Assembly: GCA_041576015.1 (NCBI GenBank)
Contig: JBFGLT010000070.1
Coordinates: 1 to 15,196, forward strand
Source: JABDIY01 sp041576015
GTDB lineage: Bacteria; Actinomycetota; Acidimicrobiia; Acidimicrobiales; SZUA-35
DNA length: 15,196 bases
Direction: 5' to 3'
Part shown: in pieces, positions 14,061 through 15,196 of the stretch
Position numbering within the stretch: position 1 is the stretch's first letter
How the letters are laid out: every line of letters starts with the position of its first letter
The notes under the pieces: generated by a model
Told to the model about the DNA's origin: nothing
Databases searched by the model: none
The model's input: the letters and a program-made list of their open reading frames with translations, nothing else
Position numbers and translations under genes: made by a program

Positions 14061-14489
14061 ATGACCACGATCACTGCCGAGCACGTCGGCGACTACCGGA
14101 TCGACATCACCAATGGCACCCATGTGTGGCGGGCCGACGAGCCAGTCGATCTCGGGGGTGACAACACCGGGCCGAACCCCTACGACTACCTCCTGGGGTC
14201 GTTGGCCGCATGCACCGCCATCACCTTGACGATGTACGCCAAGCGCAAGGGCATCGAGATCGACTCCCTCTCGGTCAGTTATCGCCACGACCGGATCCAC
14301 GCCGAGGACTGCCAACGCTGTGACGACCGGCATGGGGGGATGGTCGACGAGGTCACCTCGGAGATCTTCATCGACGGCAGCTTCGACGACGCAACGCGCA
14401 AACGGCTGGAGGAGATCGCCCAGCGCTGCCCGGTGCACAAGACCCTGGAGAAGGGCCTCGTCTTCAAAGAAACCGTGTTCGTCGGCTGA
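14061..14489 (+). CDS. OsmC/Ohr-family protein
   Basis: A 142-aa OsmC-superfamily protein. Members reduce organic hydroperoxides using two conserved cysteines. Both are present: C51 in SLAACTAIT and C123 in RCPVHKTLEKG. The CPVHKTL form places it in the OsmC-like (YhfA-type) branch rather than Ohr. It carries an extra CxxC (C84, C87 in HAEDCQRCDD), which from memory also occurs in relatives; it could bind metal or act in redox. The length is normal. ATG 14061 has a weak GGGAG Shine-Dalgarno a few bases upstream. It starts 43 nt after the LysM-protein gene on the same strand and may be cotranscribed. It converges with the next gene, with 3 bp between stops. Family is certain; peroxidase activity is inferred. 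Confidence 0.92.
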   Translation: MTTITAEHVGDYRIDITNGTHVWRADEPVDLGGDNTGPNPYDYLLGSLAACTAITLTMYAKRKGIEIDSLSVSYRHDRIHAEDCQRCDDRHGGMVDEVTSEIFIDGSFDDATRKRLEEIAQRCPVHKTLEKGLVFKETVFVG

Positions 14490-14492
14490 GCC

Positions 14493-15044
14493 TCAGACCT
14501 TGGGGCCGATCCAGGCGATCGCCTCGTGAACGAGCAACCAGTGCACGCCCTGGGGATCGACGATCTCGACGTGGCCGTCGGTCACGGCGGTGAGGTCGCC
14601 TACGACCGCCGGCCCGGCCGTGCGTCCGATCGTGCAGCGTTCGCCGGTGTTCCACACGCGGCGGAGCTCGGCCACGAGCGTGCTCGGCGCGCCGGTGTCG
14701 ACCGCTCGGGGTGAGCCCGCTTCGTTGCGGAATCGAACGGCTGCGATGCGATCGATCACCAGCACGAACCGATCGCCGCCCACGGTCTCGAGGGCGGCCA
14801 GATCGCCCGAGACGTGGGTGATGCGGCCCCGGAGTTGCCGGTCGGCCACTTCGACGCTGATCTCGACCGATCGGTTGCCCAGCTGCATCAGTCGGAGGTC
14901 CAGTGGCGTCCCGGCCGCCTCGGTGTCGGCGACCGCCGCCTCGGCCTGCTCGAGGTACGTTCGTTGCTCGAGCCGCAGCGCCTGGGCCAGCCGCTCGACC
15001 TGACGGGTCTCGGCGTCGAACGGCGCTGGCTGATTCTGGCTCAT
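14493..15044 (-). CDS. Conserved-looking hypothetical protein with coiled coil and duplicated beta-rich motif
   Basis: A 183-aa protein not matched to a named family. Residues 8-45 are charged and helical, a possible coiled coil (ETRQVERLAQALRLEQRTYLEQ). Two similar beta-rich segments follow: one around LRGRITHVSGDLAALE...FVLVIDRIAAVRF, the other around VVGDLTAVTDGHVEIV...HWLLVHEAIAWI. Both share a G-x-(I/L)T-x-V-x-x-G core followed by an LV-x-x-x-IA strand. They resemble Sm-like or small-barrel repeats, suggesting an RNA-, DNA- or protein-binding fold. No signal peptide or membrane segment is seen, so it is probably cytoplasmic. ATG 15044 follows GGGGA at a short distance as a weak ribosome site. 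It lies 45 nt after the excisionase-like HTH gene on the same strand and may be in its operon. Confidence 0.75.
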   Translation of the reverse strand: MSQNQPAPFDAETRQVERLAQALRLEQRTYLEQAEAAVADTEAAGTPLDLRLMQLGNRSVEISVEVADRQLRGRITHVSGDLAALETVGGDRFVLVIDRIAAVRFRNEAGSPRAVDTGAPSTLVAELRRVWNTGERCTIGRTAGPAVVGDLTAVTDGHVEIVDPQGVHWLLVHEAIAWIGPKV

Positions 15045-15089
15045 GGTCCCCGTATCGACCCGCTGGTTCGGCGGACTTGACAGGTCGCC

Positions 15090-15196
15090 TTACCCGCCGG
15101 TCGTCCTGGCCGGGTCGGGCGGGACAACCGTATTGGCCTTGAGTGTTTCGATGATCTGATCCCGGGAGAAGTGGAACTTGCGGCTCCCGGTCAGCC
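15090..15196 (-). CDS. C-terminus of a helix-turn-helix protein, excisionase/MerR-like (partial)
   Basis: The last 34 codons of a minus-strand gene running off the right edge, ending in TAA at 15090-15092. The peptide starts LTGSRKFHFSRDQIIETL. This resembles the end of the MerR-type winged helix in excisionase-family and BldC-like proteins, where a GSRKFR-type wing is followed by a helix. A short proline- and glycine-containing tail follows. With so little sequence the family is tentative. It could be a chromosomal regulator of the BldC type rather than a phage excisionase; no integrase or attachment site is visible. Confidence 0.5.
   Translation of the reverse strand, partial: LTGSRKFHFSRDQIIETLKANTVVPPDPARTTGG

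Noticed and set aside
15075..15084. TTGACA on the plus strand as a -35 box
   Set aside because: No -10 hexamer follows at 16-18 bp and no plus-strand gene starts downstream within the window.
1..15196. CRISPR array, tRNA/rRNA genes, insertion sequence or prophage
   Set aside because: No regularly spaced repeats, cloverleaf-like sequence, transposase or integrase was found; the excisionase-like fragment at the right edge alone does not show a mobile element.

Overview
The window is a high-GC chromosomal segment, almost fully coding, with strong G/C preference at third codon positions. It looks like an actinobacterium, perhaps from a deep lineage such as Acidimicrobiia. This rests on the RNB-type exoribonuclease with an actinobacterial active-site signature, a Gram-positive type SOS box, and a recurring TAnnnT hexamer placed 6-7 nt before start codons, as in the leaderless promoters common in Actinobacteria. 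Taxonomy is inferred; there is no rRNA gene.

Left part (1-5696): a gene fragment of unknown identity enters from the left edge, followed by a 26-bp tandem repeat. Then comes a minus-strand block whose transcription order is fpg/mutM, marR, a Rossmann/DUF2520 oxidoreductase, panC, panB and an RNB-domain exoribonuclease. marR to panB are joined by 2-4 nt junctions (TAG-GG-ATG, GTGA, GTGA), so they look like one translationally coupled operon for making pantothenate (vitamin B5/coenzyme A precursor). The DUF2520 protein sits where a ketopantoate reductase would be expected. The ribonuclease follows panB by 18 nt.

Middle part (5749-10082): an acetyl-CoA hydrolase/4-hydroxybutyrate CoA-transferase family protein, an FAD-dependent amine-oxidase-like oxidoreductase, and a class I adenylate-forming acyl-CoA synthetase. 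This looks like acyl-CoA metabolism. The oxidoreductase and ligase are divergent across a 67-bp promoter region with a small inverted repeat.

Right part (10088-15196): an AlkA-type DNA glycosylase and a UvrD/PcrA-type helicase on the minus strand. The helicase promoter contains a perfect match to the LexA/SOS box, overlapping its -10 element. Divergent from it is a membrane protein with a C-terminal LysM domain, an arrangement that recalls SOS-linked LysM division inhibitors in other Gram-positives. An OsmC-family peroxide-type protein, an unknown protein with a duplicated beta-rich motif, and the C-terminus of an excisionase-like HTH protein complete the window. With fpg, the window holds three DNA repair genes.

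No tRNA, rRNA, CRISPR array, insertion sequence or complete mobile element was seen. There is no gene-free stretch over 300 bp, except that the coding status of 1-316 is uncertain.
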